29,871 nucleotides of DNA, from NCBI RefSeq assembly GCF_045807065.1, contig NZ_JBJMIE010000154.1, positions 1-29,871 of the forward strand. The letters are read 5' to 3'. This DNA comes from Actinophytocola sp045807065. Lineage in GTDB: Bacteria > Actinomycetota > Actinomycetes > Mycobacteriales > Pseudonocardiaceae. Of this stretch, positions 1 through 6,706 are shown piece by piece. Below the pieces are notes generated by a model, which was not told where the DNA came from, did not search any database, and worked only from the letters and a program-made list of their open reading frames with translations. Position 1 is the stretch's first letter, and each line of letters starts with the position of its first letter. A program made the position numbers and the translations under genes.

Positions 1-19
1 GGGGGGGGGCGGGGGGGGG
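1..19. repeat. G-tract at window edge
   Basis: Nine Gs, one C, then nine Gs on the plus strand lie directly against the stop codon of the first minus-strand gene. Such a tract can form a G-quadruplex or slip in replication, and is also a place where assemblies break or miscount. Nothing else can be said because the window starts here. Confidence 0.6.
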
Positions 20-370
20 TCACTGGGTGTCCTCGGTGCGTTCGGCACGGTGGAGTTGCCAGCCAGCCAGGAGGGTCAGGGCCGGGTACGGGAGGACGGC
101 CAGGGCCAGCCATGAGAGGGGGATGCCCAGGACGCGGATCTCGTCCAGGGACGGGAACAGGGCGAACAGGAGTGGTAGGCCGAAGATGCCGGCGAACAGC
201 AGGGCCAGCGGGGCCACTGCCAGGCGGAGTTGGCGACGATGTAGCTCAGCCGCGCGGAGCTCGCCCGTCGCGTCCAGTTTGGGGACTCGCCAGCGGCCTC
301 TTGCTCGGCGGCGGGAGTGGGCCAGGCGGGTCTGCGGGCTCATGACCACCACGCGCTTGTGGCCTGGCAT
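20..370 (-). CDS. DUF485-like small two-helix membrane protein (symporter partner)
   Basis: A 116-residue protein with a basic N-terminus and two hydrophobic segments (about residues 50-72 and 82-105) ending in a charged tail, HRAERTED. The second helix and tail align with the protein at 4026-4451 (PLSWLALAVLPYP here, RLPWLALGLVPFP there; HRAERTED against HKAERQERD), so the two are paralogues. Small proteins of this type precede acetate/monocarboxylate SSS symporters, where they probably assist the transporter. Its ATG overlaps the TGA of the upstream response regulator by one base (TGATG), so the two are translationally coupled. By analogy with the second module an SSS symporter should follow on the minus strand, outside the window. 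An internal Met at residue 10 is an alternative start. Function is inferred from context. Confidence 0.75.
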   Translation of the reverse strand: MPGHKRVVVMSPQTRLAHSRRRARGRWRVPKLDATGELRAAELHRRQLRLAVAPLALLFAGIFGLPLLFALFPSLDEIRVLGIPLSWLALAVLPYPALTLLAGWQLHRAERTEDTQ

Positions 371-1116
371 CAGTGCCGGCCCAACGCGCCGGACTTGGCT
401 GCCAGTAGCAGCTTCTCCCGGAGGTCCCGTGCGTGGCGGCGGGAGACCGGGACGTCACCGAGGTCCGTGTGGGCCAGCAGGCCGCCCACCGAGTCGCTCC
501 TCAGCTCGCGTACGGCGTCCAGTGCCACCAGGAAGCTCCTGTGGACCCGGACGAAACCCGCCGCGGCCCAGTACTCCTCCAGCCTCGAGATCGGCATGCG
601 GACCACGTGGATCCCCGAGGTCGCGTGTAGGCGGACGTAGTCGCCGTGGGCTTCCACGTAGTGGACTTCCGTGCGGCGGACGTATCTCGTCCTGCCCTCC
701 GACTCCACCGGCAGCGCGGCCATCGCGTCCGGGGCGTCGGTGGTGGGGCGGGCCAGTAGGCGGTTCACACGGGCCAGGGCTTCCGCCAGGCGTTCCGTTC
801 GTACCGGTTTCAGCAGGTAGTCCACCGCGCCGATGCCGAACGCCGCCACGGCGTGTTGTTCGTACGCGGTGACGAACACGATGACCGGCGGCTCGTTCAT
901 GCGTGCCAGCAACGACGCCAGTTCCAGGCCGTCCAGGCCGGGCATGGAGATGTCCAGGAACACCGCGTCGTAGCGGTCGTTGCGCAGCATGCGCAGGGCG
1001 GACAGGGCGTCGGCGGCCGTCGCCACCTCCGATACCTCCGGGGAGGCCGACAGGAGGCGCTTCAGCTCGGTCAGGGCCGGGGGGACGTCGTCCACCGCCA
1101 GTACCGAGAGGGTCAT
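370..1116 (-). CDS. LytTR-family response regulator (module 1)
   Basis: A 248-residue regulator. An N-terminal receiver domain (about 1-120) shows the acidic pair at D9/D10, the phospho-acceptor D55 (AVFLDISMPG), the switch Thr in FVTAYE and the conserved Lys in LLKP (K103). A C-terminal LytTR DNA-binding domain (about 145-235) carries the signatures YVEAHGDYVRLH, FVRVHRSFLV and VSRRHARDL. The ATG at 1114-1116 was chosen because it overlaps the TGA of the kinase gene as ATGA, and because the frame upstream of it is antisense-like low-complexity sequence. It forms a two-component pair with the adjacent kinase. LytTR regulators paired with LytS-like kinases often control carboxylate transporters (BtsSR/BtsT and YpdAB/YhjX in E. 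coli, LytST/PftAB in Bacillus), which fits the DUF485-like gene downstream. Confidence 0.9.
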   Translation of the reverse strand: MTLSVLAVDDVPPALTELKRLLSASPEVSEVATAADALSALRMLRNDRYDAVFLDISMPGLDGLELASLLARMNEPPVIVFVTAYEQHAVAAFGIGAVDYLLKPVRTERLAEALARVNRLLARPTTDAPDAMAALPVESEGRTRYVRRTEVHYVEAHGDYVRLHATSGIHVVRMPISRLEEYWAAAGFVRVHRSFLVALDAVRELRSDSVGGLLAHTDLGDVPVSRRHARDLREKLLLAAKSGALGRH

Positions 1117-2126
1117 GGCATCACTCCCGGTTGGAATCTGGGGATTCTGACCACCACCCGGGTGCCCTCGCCCACCGCCGTCTCCACCACCAGGCCGTAC
1201 CAGGGGCCGTAGACGTTGCGCAACCTCCTGTCCACGTTCGCCAGGCCCACACTGCCCGTACCGCCCCTGCCCGCGAGGATCTCCTCGGCCAGTGCCGGGT
1301 CCATGCCGACGCCGTCGTCCTCCACGCTGATCAGGCAGTCGTTGCCCTCCGCCTCGCCGCGCACCTGGACGTGGCCGGTGCCCGTTCTCGGCTCGATGCC
1401 GTGTCGCACCGCGTTCTCCACCAGCGGCTGGAGCACCAGGTACGGGAGCGCCACCGCCAGAACTTCCGGGGCGACCCGCACCTGCACCTGGAGGCGCTCC
1501 CCCAGCACCGCGCGCTGCAGCGCCAGGTACGTCTCGATCGCGTGGAACTCGTCGGCCACCGTCGTGTAGTCGCCGTGCCTTGCCAGGCTGTAACGGATGT
1601 AGTCCGCGAAGTCCAGCATCAGCTCGCGGGAGCGGTCCGGTTCGGAGCTGACCAACGCGGCGATCACCGTCAGTGCGTTGTAGACGAAGTGGGGCGAGAT
1701 CTCCGCTCTCAACGCACGCAGCTCGGCCTGCGCCGCCTGTTCCGCCGAGGCCTTCAGGCGGCCTCTTTCCAGCGCCTCCACGATCCACGCCGACGCCTCG
1801 CGGACCGCGGCCCGGTGACTCGCGCCCGCCACCACCAGCACACCGGCCAGTTCGTAGTGGACGTGCAGCGGGACCGCCACCAGCGGCGACCGGCCCTCGC
1901 GTGTCTCGCTGTGCAGGACCTTCTCGACCAGCGCGTCCGCGTCCGCGTAGAACGCTGGCTCGGTCGGGGCCCACACCACGTTGCCGGAAAGGTCCGCGAG
2001 GCCCACGAAGTCCACGGCGAGCAGGCGCCGGACACCGCGCGCCGCGGCACGCCCACCCGTGCCCGACAGACCGTCCTTGAGCTCCTCGGCGATGTGCCGA
2101 GCCAGGCTCAGCACCGACACCGCCAT
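1113..2126 (-). CDS. Soluble LytS-like sensor histidine kinase (module 1)
   Basis: A 337-residue kinase of the LytS/YehU (His_kinase PF06580) type. A GAF-like sensor region (about 20-105) is followed by a helical linker, the phospho-acceptor box with H146 (ISPHFVYNAL), an N-box with N239 (LQPLVENAVRHG) and a G-box (VEDDGVGMD). I see no membrane helix, unlike its paralogue at 6707-7951, so it is probably cytoplasmic. The paralogue's Cys-containing GAF motif (C-x5-C-P) is replaced here by GRSPLVAVPL with no cysteine, which suggests a changed ligand or redox response. It overlaps the regulator gene by four bases. It starts 88 bp after the symporter gene and may share its transcript or have its own promoter in that gap. 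Confidence 0.88.
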   Translation of the reverse strand: MAVSVLSLARHIAEELKDGLSGTGGRAAARGVRRLLAVDFVGLADLSGNVVWAPTEPAFYADADALVEKVLHSETREGRSPLVAVPLHVHYELAGVLVVAGASHRAAVREASAWIVEALERGRLKASAEQAAQAELRALRAEISPHFVYNALTVIAALVSSEPDRSRELMLDFADYIRYSLARHGDYTTVADEFHAIETYLALQRAVLGERLQVQVRVAPEVLAVALPYLVLQPLVENAVRHGIEPRTGTGHVQVRGEAEGNDCLISVEDDGVGMDPALAEEILAGRGGTGSVGLANVDRRLRNVYGPWYGLVVETAVGEGTRVVVRIPRFQPGVMP

Positions 2127-2149
2127 CAGGGGCTCCCATCGTCCACGAC

Positions 2150-2208
2150 CGGGTCCGCATGCAGCTTAGTGGCGGCGGTGTCGAATTTGTCGCTTCGCTC
2201 CGGACCCG
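2150..2208. promoter_or_regulatory. Inverted repeat between symporter and kinase genes
   Basis: Perfect 8-bp arms CGGGTCCG (2150-2157) and CGGACCCG (2201-2208) enclose 43 bases of noticeably lower GC content. They sit in the 88-bp gap between the symporter stop and the kinase start. This could be a terminator-like structure or an operator for the kinase-regulator operon. No T-tract follows, so classical intrinsic termination is not supported. Confidence 0.4.
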
Positions 2209-2214
2209 ATTTGG

Positions 2215-4002
2215 CTACTTGCGATGGCGACCGTCTGCCAGCCGGGACCGCTCCTCGTCCGTGCCGAAGCTCGCCACCGCGCGGTCGCGGGTCAGGCCGA
2301 GGTTGTCCGGGGCGTGCATGCGCAGGCGGACCTGCGCAACGTCCGGCGGGATCTTCGCCGGGGTCATCTTGCTGATCAGGAGCACCGCGAGGAACGCGGC
2401 CGGGACCGTGATCAGCGCGGGTTGCTCGACCCAGCCCGGTGCCCAGTCGCCGGTCAGGCTGCTGACCACGCTGATCACCAGCGCCGTCAGCGTGAGGCCG
2501 CCGCCGACGACGATGCCCGCGGCCGCGCCGACCCACGTCAGCTTCCGCCACCACACGCCCAGCAGCAGGATCGGGCTGAACGTGGACGCGGCCAGCGCGA
2601 ACGACATGCCGACGGTCAGCGAGATGTCCTGCTGGCGGACCGCGATCGCCAGTGCCAGCGGGACACCGCCCGCCACCGCCGTCGCGAACCGGAAGTCGCG
2701 GACCCGGCCGCGGAGGACGTCCGTGGACAGCACGCCGGACACGCTGACCAGCAGGCCGGACGACGTCGACAGGAACGCCGCGAACGCGCCCGCCGTGGTG
2801 ATCGCGCCGAGGATCTCACCGCCGACACCCGGGACGATCTTGCTCGGCAACGCCAGCACCGCCGAGTCGGTCTTGCCGCTCACCAGCAGCTCCGGCACGT
2901 ACAGCCGCGACAGCGCGCCGAGCATGATCGGGAACAGGTAGAACAGCCCCAGCAGCACCAGCACGTGCAGGGTCGTGCGGCGCGCGGCACGGCCGTCCGG
3001 GTTGGTGTAGAAGCGGACCAACACGTGCGGCAGGCCCATGGTCCCCAGGAACAGCGCCAGCATCAGCGAGTACGTGCTGAACACGTCGTCCGCATTCGAC
3101 GCGGGGGCGAACCAGCTCGCGTTGTCCGCGGGCGCGCCGGCGATCACCGGCACGGACGAGCCCTTGAAGAAGTGCATCTCCGTGCCCGCGTCGACCACGT
3201 GCTCGCCGGGTGTCCAGAACACGGAACCGTTCACCGGGTCGCCGTCGATCGTGCCGCGGGCGGCGAACTTGACCGTGTCCTTGACCTGCAGGACGACCGG
3301 GGTCTCCACGGTCATCGTGCTGGCGGTGGTGAACGTCGGCGGCAGCGGCTCGGACAGGGTCGTCATGCCGCTGTCGCGCAGGCCGCCGTTGCCGATGAAC
3401 AGCACGCAGATCACGAGCGTCGGCGCGGCGATGGCGAACAGCTTCAGCCAGTACTGGAACGCCTGGACCACGGTGATGGCGCGCATGCCGCCGCCGAACA
3501 CGTTGATGATCACGATGACCGCGACGCACGTCGAGCCGAACCATGTGCCGACCGGCAGGATCCTGGACAGCGCGAGCCCGGCCGCCTGCAGCTGCGGGAT
3601 CACGTACAGGATCCCGATGAACACCACGAAGATCGCGGCCAGTGCACGCAGGGCGCGGGACCCGAGGCGGGCCTCGCAGAAGTCCGGGAGCGTGTAGGCA
3701 CCGGACCGGCGCAGCGGCGCGGCGACGAACAGCATCAGCGCCAGGTAGCCGGCGGTGAAGCCGATCGGATACCACAGGGCGTCGGCGCCGTCCTTGAGCA
3801 CCAGGCCGGCGACACCGAGGAACGATGCGGCGGACAGGTACTCACCGGACACCGCGGCGGCGTTGCGGCGGGAGCGAACCGTCCGGCGGGCGACCAGGAA
3901 GTCCTGTGTGGTGTTGGCCAACCGGGAGGCACGCCACCCGACCACGAAGGTCGCCACGGTGACCGCGAGGACCCCCGCGAGGGCCCAGATGTTTGCGCTC
4001 AC
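2215..4002 (-). CDS. ActP-like sodium:solute (SSS) symporter, probably monocarboxylate
   Basis: A 595-residue polytopic protein of the SSS family. The N-terminal helix is followed by DFLVARRTV and SGEYLSAASFLG, typical of acetate-permease-type members, and MGLPHVLVRFYTNPDG before a later helix matches the GLPH-x-x-x-RF-[FY]-T signature of ActP. About 13 hydrophobic segments are visible. A roughly 100-residue hydrophilic insert (about 205-305) between helices is larger than in E. coli ActP and probably faces outside. The likely substrate is acetate, pyruvate, propionate or a similar monocarboxylate carried with Na+ or H+; substrate cannot be read from sequence. The gene starts 23 bp after the DUF485-like gene, the usual order for these pairs, and lies downstream of a LytTR regulator. 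Confidence 0.9.
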   Translation of the reverse strand: MSANIWALAGVLAVTVATFVVGWRASRLANTTQDFLVARRTVRSRRNAAAVSGEYLSAASFLGVAGLVLKDGADALWYPIGFTAGYLALMLFVAAPLRRSGAYTLPDFCEARLGSRALRALAAIFVVFIGILYVIPQLQAAGLALSRILPVGTWFGSTCVAVIVIINVFGGGMRAITVVQAFQYWLKLFAIAAPTLVICVLFIGNGGLRDSGMTTLSEPLPPTFTTASTMTVETPVVLQVKDTVKFAARGTIDGDPVNGSVFWTPGEHVVDAGTEMHFFKGSSVPVIAGAPADNASWFAPASNADDVFSTYSLMLALFLGTMGLPHVLVRFYTNPDGRAARRTTLHVLVLLGLFYLFPIMLGALSRLYVPELLVSGKTDSAVLALPSKIVPGVGGEILGAITTAGAFAAFLSTSSGLLVSVSGVLSTDVLRGRVRDFRFATAVAGGVPLALAIAVRQQDISLTVGMSFALAASTFSPILLLGVWWRKLTWVGAAAGIVVGGGLTLTALVISVVSSLTGDWAPGWVEQPALITVPAAFLAVLLISKMTPAKIPPDVAQVRLRMHAPDNLGLTRDRAVASFGTDEERSRLADGRHRK

Positions 4003-4025
4003 CAGTCCTACTTACAACCTCGCTG

Positions 4026-4451
4026 CTACTTCTCGACCATCGCGACGAAATCGCGTTCCTGTCGCTCGGCCTTGTGGTTGTACCAGTAGCCCGCCGCGAA
4101 CAACAACGGGAACGGGACAAGGCCCAGCGCCAGCCACGGCAGCCGAACACCGGCGACGGCGACGTCAGACAGCTTCGGCACGAAGTAGAACAGCGCGGGC
4201 AGTGTAACGAAGAACACCATGACGGACAGCCACGCCACGGCCGCCGCCTTGAACTGCGCGCGGATCAGCTGGCGGACCAGCTCCTCGCCGTAGCTGGTCT
4301 GCTCCTCCAGCTCGACGACCGTGCGCAGGCGGGTGACGGGGGCACGGGAGTCGGCCAGCACGACCCGCTTGCGGCGCGGCTTCGTCGGCGGGTCCGAGTA
4401 GGACCGCGGACCGCTCTCCTCGCGGCCCGGCCCCGCCGAGTGCTTGCTCAC
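4026..4451 (-). CDS. DUF485-like small membrane protein paired with the symporter
   Basis: A 141-residue protein. A basic, Pro-rich cytoplasmic N-terminus (about 1-60) is followed by two membrane helices (about 70-92 and 104-125) and a charged tail, HKAERQERDF. It lies immediately upstream of the SSS symporter on the same strand. In actinobacterial and proteobacterial acetate or monocarboxylate permease operons a DUF485 protein occupies this position and probably aids assembly or activity of the permease. It is a longer paralogue of the protein at 20-370. The assignment rests on position, two-helix topology and the conserved LPWLALGLVPFP segment. Confidence 0.78.
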   Translation of the reverse strand: MSKHSAGPGREESGPRSYSDPPTKPRRKRVVLADSRAPVTRLRTVVELEEQTSYGEELVRQLIRAQFKAAAVAWLSVMVFFVTLPALFYFVPKLSDVAVAGVRLPWLALGLVPFPLLFAAGYWYNHKAERQERDFVAMVEK

Positions 4452-4474
4452 GACCTCACCTCGGCCTCTCCGCG

Positions 4475-4492
4475 CCGGCTCCGAGAAGCCGG
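4475..4492. promoter_or_regulatory. Hairpin between response regulator and DUF485-like genes
   Basis: CCGGCT and AGCCGG form a perfect 6-bp stem with a 6-base loop in the 82-bp gap between the regulator stop and the DUF485-like start. There is no U-tract. It could slow polymerase, protect an mRNA end, or do nothing. Confidence 0.3.
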
Positions 4493-4533
4493 GCGGAGGT
4501 CGTGGTGCCGGCTGTGCGCGCCGCGGGCCCCGC

Positions 4534-5367
4534 TCATAAGCCGCCGCGCCGCACGATCCGGTCCTTCAGCTCACGGGTGTGGCGACGGCTGACGGGGAGC
4601 TTGCGCTCGTCGTCGCCGATGACCACGTGGTAGCCGTTGCCGCCCAGCTGCAGCTCGGTGATCAGGTTGATCGGCACCAGGTACGAGCGGTGGATGCGGA
4701 CGAACCCGGCCTTCTCCCAGCGCTCCTCGAGCTGCGCGAGCGGGATCCGCACCAGGTGGGACCCGTCGGTGGTGAACAGGCGGGCGTAGTCACCCTGCGC
4801 CTCGACCCAGCGCACGGACGAGCGCGGGATGAGCTTGGTGTTGCCGGCCAGCTCGACGGGGATGACCTCGTCGTCGGCCGACTCGGACGCCACCTGCGGC
4901 GCCTCGCCGACGAGCCCGTCACCACGCAGCTTGGAGATGACGCGCTGGACCGCCCGGTCCATGCGGTTCTGGTCGCACGGCTTCGGGATGAAGTCGACCG
5001 CGCCGAGGTCGAACGCCTCGACCGCGTCGTTGCCCTCGCCGTGGCCGGTGATGAAGACCAGCACCGGCGACGGCTTGAAGCCGGCCAGGACCTTGGCCAT
5101 CTCCATGCCGGTCAGGCCGGGCATCTTGAGGTCGGAGAAGACCGCGTCGACGATCGGCTTGCCGGCGTTGCGGCGGGCGGTCAGCTCGTCATCGTCGCCA
5201 CCGAGGTGGCGCAGCGCCTCGGTGGCGTCGAAGGCCTGGATGACCCGCCGCACGTAACGGTTGGCCTCCAGCCGCTCAACCATCAGGTTCATACCGTCCT
5301 TCTCGTCGTCGACGGCCAACACGACGAGACCAGGGGTGTTTGTTGAAGTACTCACGGTGATGTGCAT
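4534..5367 (-). CDS. LytTR-family response regulator (module 2)
   Basis: A 277-residue regulator. The receiver domain (about 12-140) has the acidic residues D20/D21, phospho-acceptor D79 (AVFSDLKMPG), a Thr in VFITGHGEG and the conserved K129 (FIPKP). The LytTR DNA-binding domain (about 170-277) shows WVEAQGDYARLF, FVRIHRSYLV and VSRRHTRELKDR, closely matching the regulator at 370-1116. The receiver carries an extra charged loop (GGDDDELTARRNAG, about 57-70) that the paralogue lacks. It lies upstream of the DUF485-like and SSS genes on the same strand and is their likely regulator. Its probable kinase (6707-7951) is not adjacent but separated by sppA and an opposing ORF. A GTG four codons downstream is an alternative start. 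Confidence 0.9.
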   Translation of the reverse strand: MHITVSTSTNTPGLVVLAVDDEKDGMNLMVERLEANRYVRRVIQAFDATEALRHLGGDDDELTARRNAGKPIVDAVFSDLKMPGLTGMEMAKVLAGFKPSPVLVFITGHGEGNDAVEAFDLGAVDFIPKPCDQNRMDRAVQRVISKLRGDGLVGEAPQVASESADDEVIPVELAGNTKLIPRSSVRWVEAQGDYARLFTTDGSHLVRIPLAQLEERWEKAGFVRIHRSYLVPINLITELQLGGNGYHVVIGDDERKLPVSRRHTRELKDRIVRRGGL

Positions 5368-5380
5368 CTTGCCGATCGAA

Positions 5381-5424
5381 AGGACAGGTTGTCCATGGTG
5401 TTACCCCTTGAGGGTGACTGTCCT
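5381..5424. promoter_or_regulatory. Nested inverted repeats between sppA and the response regulator
   Basis: AGGACAG (5381-5387) pairs perfectly with CTGTCCT (5418-5424). Inside lie a second palindrome, GGACA-GGT-TGTCC (5382-5394), and a small one, ACCC-CTTGA-GGGT (5403-5415). The alternative pairings share the GGACA arm, so the segment can fold in two mutually exclusive ways. It fills the gap between the sppA stop and the regulator start and could be an attenuator or operator. Confidence 0.4.
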
Positions 5425-6259
5425 ATAAACCGTAACGGGACCACAGAGCGCGGTGTTCGACAGCCGTGAGCAGGGACTGCGCGGCACCGCCGATGCCGAG
5501 CCGGGCGAGCAGCGGGCGCTTCGGCTCCGCCACGCTGATCTCGGCCTCCGGGTAGCGTTCGGCGAGCACGGCCCTGAGGCTGCCCACGTCGTCGACGAGC
5601 CCCAGCTCCTTGGCCTTCGCGCCGGTCCAGACCTCGCCGGTGAACAGGTCGTCGTGGTCGGCGAGCCGGTCGCCGCGCCGTGCCTTGACCCAGGACACGA
5701 ACTGTCCGTGCAGCTGGGACTGCAGGCCCTTCAGCCATTCGACGTCATCGTCCTTCTCACGCTGGAACGGGTCGAGGCGGACCTTGTGGGCGCCCGCGGT
5801 GTAGACACGGCGCTCGACACCGAACCGTTCAAGCAGCCCGTTGAGCCCGAACCCGGCGGTCACCACGCCGATCGAGCCGACCAGGGAGGAGGAGTGGGCG
5901 TAGATCTCGTCCGCGGCGCAGGCCAGCCAGTAGCCGCCGGAGGCCACGACGTCCTCGCAGAAGGCGATGACCCGCACCTTCTTGCGGTCGGCCAGCTCCC
6001 GGATGCGCTCCGCGACCAGGGCGGACTGCGTCGGAGCGCCGCCGGGCGAGTTGATGGCGAGCGCGACCGCCCGGAGCCGGTCGTGGTCGAAGGCCTTGGT
6101 GAGGGCCTGCTCGATGGTGTTGATGTTGATCGTGCCGCGCGCGGCCAGCGGCGACGGGGTCGGGGTAATCACGCCGTGCAGCTTGACCACGGCGACGACG
6201 GGCTTGGTGGTGCCCCGGTTGATGGGCAGACGCGCGGTCAGCTTCTCGGTGACGCTCAT
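5423..6259 (-). CDS. sppA: S49-family signal peptide peptidase SppA-like serine protease
   Basis: A 278-residue member of peptidase family S49. The Ser/Lys dyad is visible: S107 in VVASGGYWLACAADEI and K159 in AGAHKVRLDPF. They are 52 residues apart, the same spacing as S147 and K199 of Bacillus subtilis SppA. INSPGGAP (about 70-77) is the conserved oxyanion/substrate loop. These enzymes degrade cleaved signal peptides and other membrane-embedded fragments. I see no N-terminal membrane helix, so this is the short soluble half-length form rather than the E. coli double-domain enzyme. The ATG start lies 38 bp from an opposing ORF. The gene interrupts the kinase-regulator pair of module 2, and whether that has functional meaning is unknown. 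Confidence 0.88.
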   Translation of the reverse strand: MSVTEKLTARLPINRGTTKPVVAVVKLHGVITPTPSPLAARGTININTIEQALTKAFDHDRLRAVALAINSPGGAPTQSALVAERIRELADRKKVRVIAFCEDVVASGGYWLACAADEIYAHSSSLVGSIGVVTAGFGLNGLLERFGVERRVYTAGAHKVRLDPFQREKDDDVEWLKGLQSQLHGQFVSWVKARRGDRLADHDDLFTGEVWTGAKAKELGLVDDVGSLRAVLAERYPEAEISVAEPKRPLLARLGIGGAAQSLLTAVEHRALWSRYGL

Positions 6260-6297
6260 GAGACAACCCTACGTATCCCTCGGGGAAGCGCACCCTC

Positions 6298-6606
6298 ATG
6301 TTCAGTATGGGGACGGAAGTGCGGTGGCGAGCGTGGCTCGGCGTCGGGGACGAGTCGCGGTTCTCCCAGATCGACATTGCCGAGTTCGCCACCTGTTCGG
6401 CGGCCTGCGCCTGGGTGGAGCGGCGGCTGTACGCGGAGTCGACGCGGCCCGGGTTGGCGGTGTTCGGGTCGGTGGACCGGGGGGTTTACCGGGAGACCGC
6501 GCCCGGGGCGCCCCGCTGGATCATGGATCCCTGTTCGGTGGGGATGGACGCGGATCTGGTCGACGGGCAGGTGTGCTGGCGCCGGCCGACCGGGCGGAGG
6601 GCGTGA
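6298..6606 (+). CDS. Small hypothetical protein, divergent from sppA
   Basis: A 102-residue soluble protein with no recognised family, signal peptide or membrane helix. It contains four cysteines, three of them in ATCSAACAW and DPCSVG, and several tryptophans (RWRAWLG, PRWIMD). Codon use is actinomycete-like, which favours a real gene over chance. A second in-frame Met three codons in is an alternative start. Only 38 bp separate it from the divergent sppA start, so any promoters overlap. It converges on the kinase gene at 6707. It is the only plus-strand gene among the minus-strand genes of the left third. Confidence 0.55.
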   Translation: MFSMGTEVRWRAWLGVGDESRFSQIDIAEFATCSAACAWVERRLYAESTRPGLAVFGSVDRGVYRETAPGAPRWIMDPCSVGMDADLVDGQVCWRRPTGRRA

Positions 6607-6706
6607 GACCCCGGGTCCACTCGGACCGAGCCGGCTTGTCGCCGGACGGCCGAAGATCCCAACGGCGCGACGTCCTCGAAACGGCCGAGCAGCGTCAGTG
6701 ACCAGG

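Noticed and set aside
370..2160. A single 596-codon minus-strand frame covering both regulator and kinase region
   Set aside because: Only its last 248 codons encode a real protein (the LytTR regulator). The part before is low-complexity Gly/Arg/Pro translation antiphase to the kinase gene, which has full catalytic motifs.
4452..4533. LytTR direct-repeat site upstream of the DUF485-like gene
   Set aside because: I looked for [TA][AC][CA]GTTN[AG][TG] pairs here and in the 4003-4025 and 2127-2214 gaps and saw none convincing.
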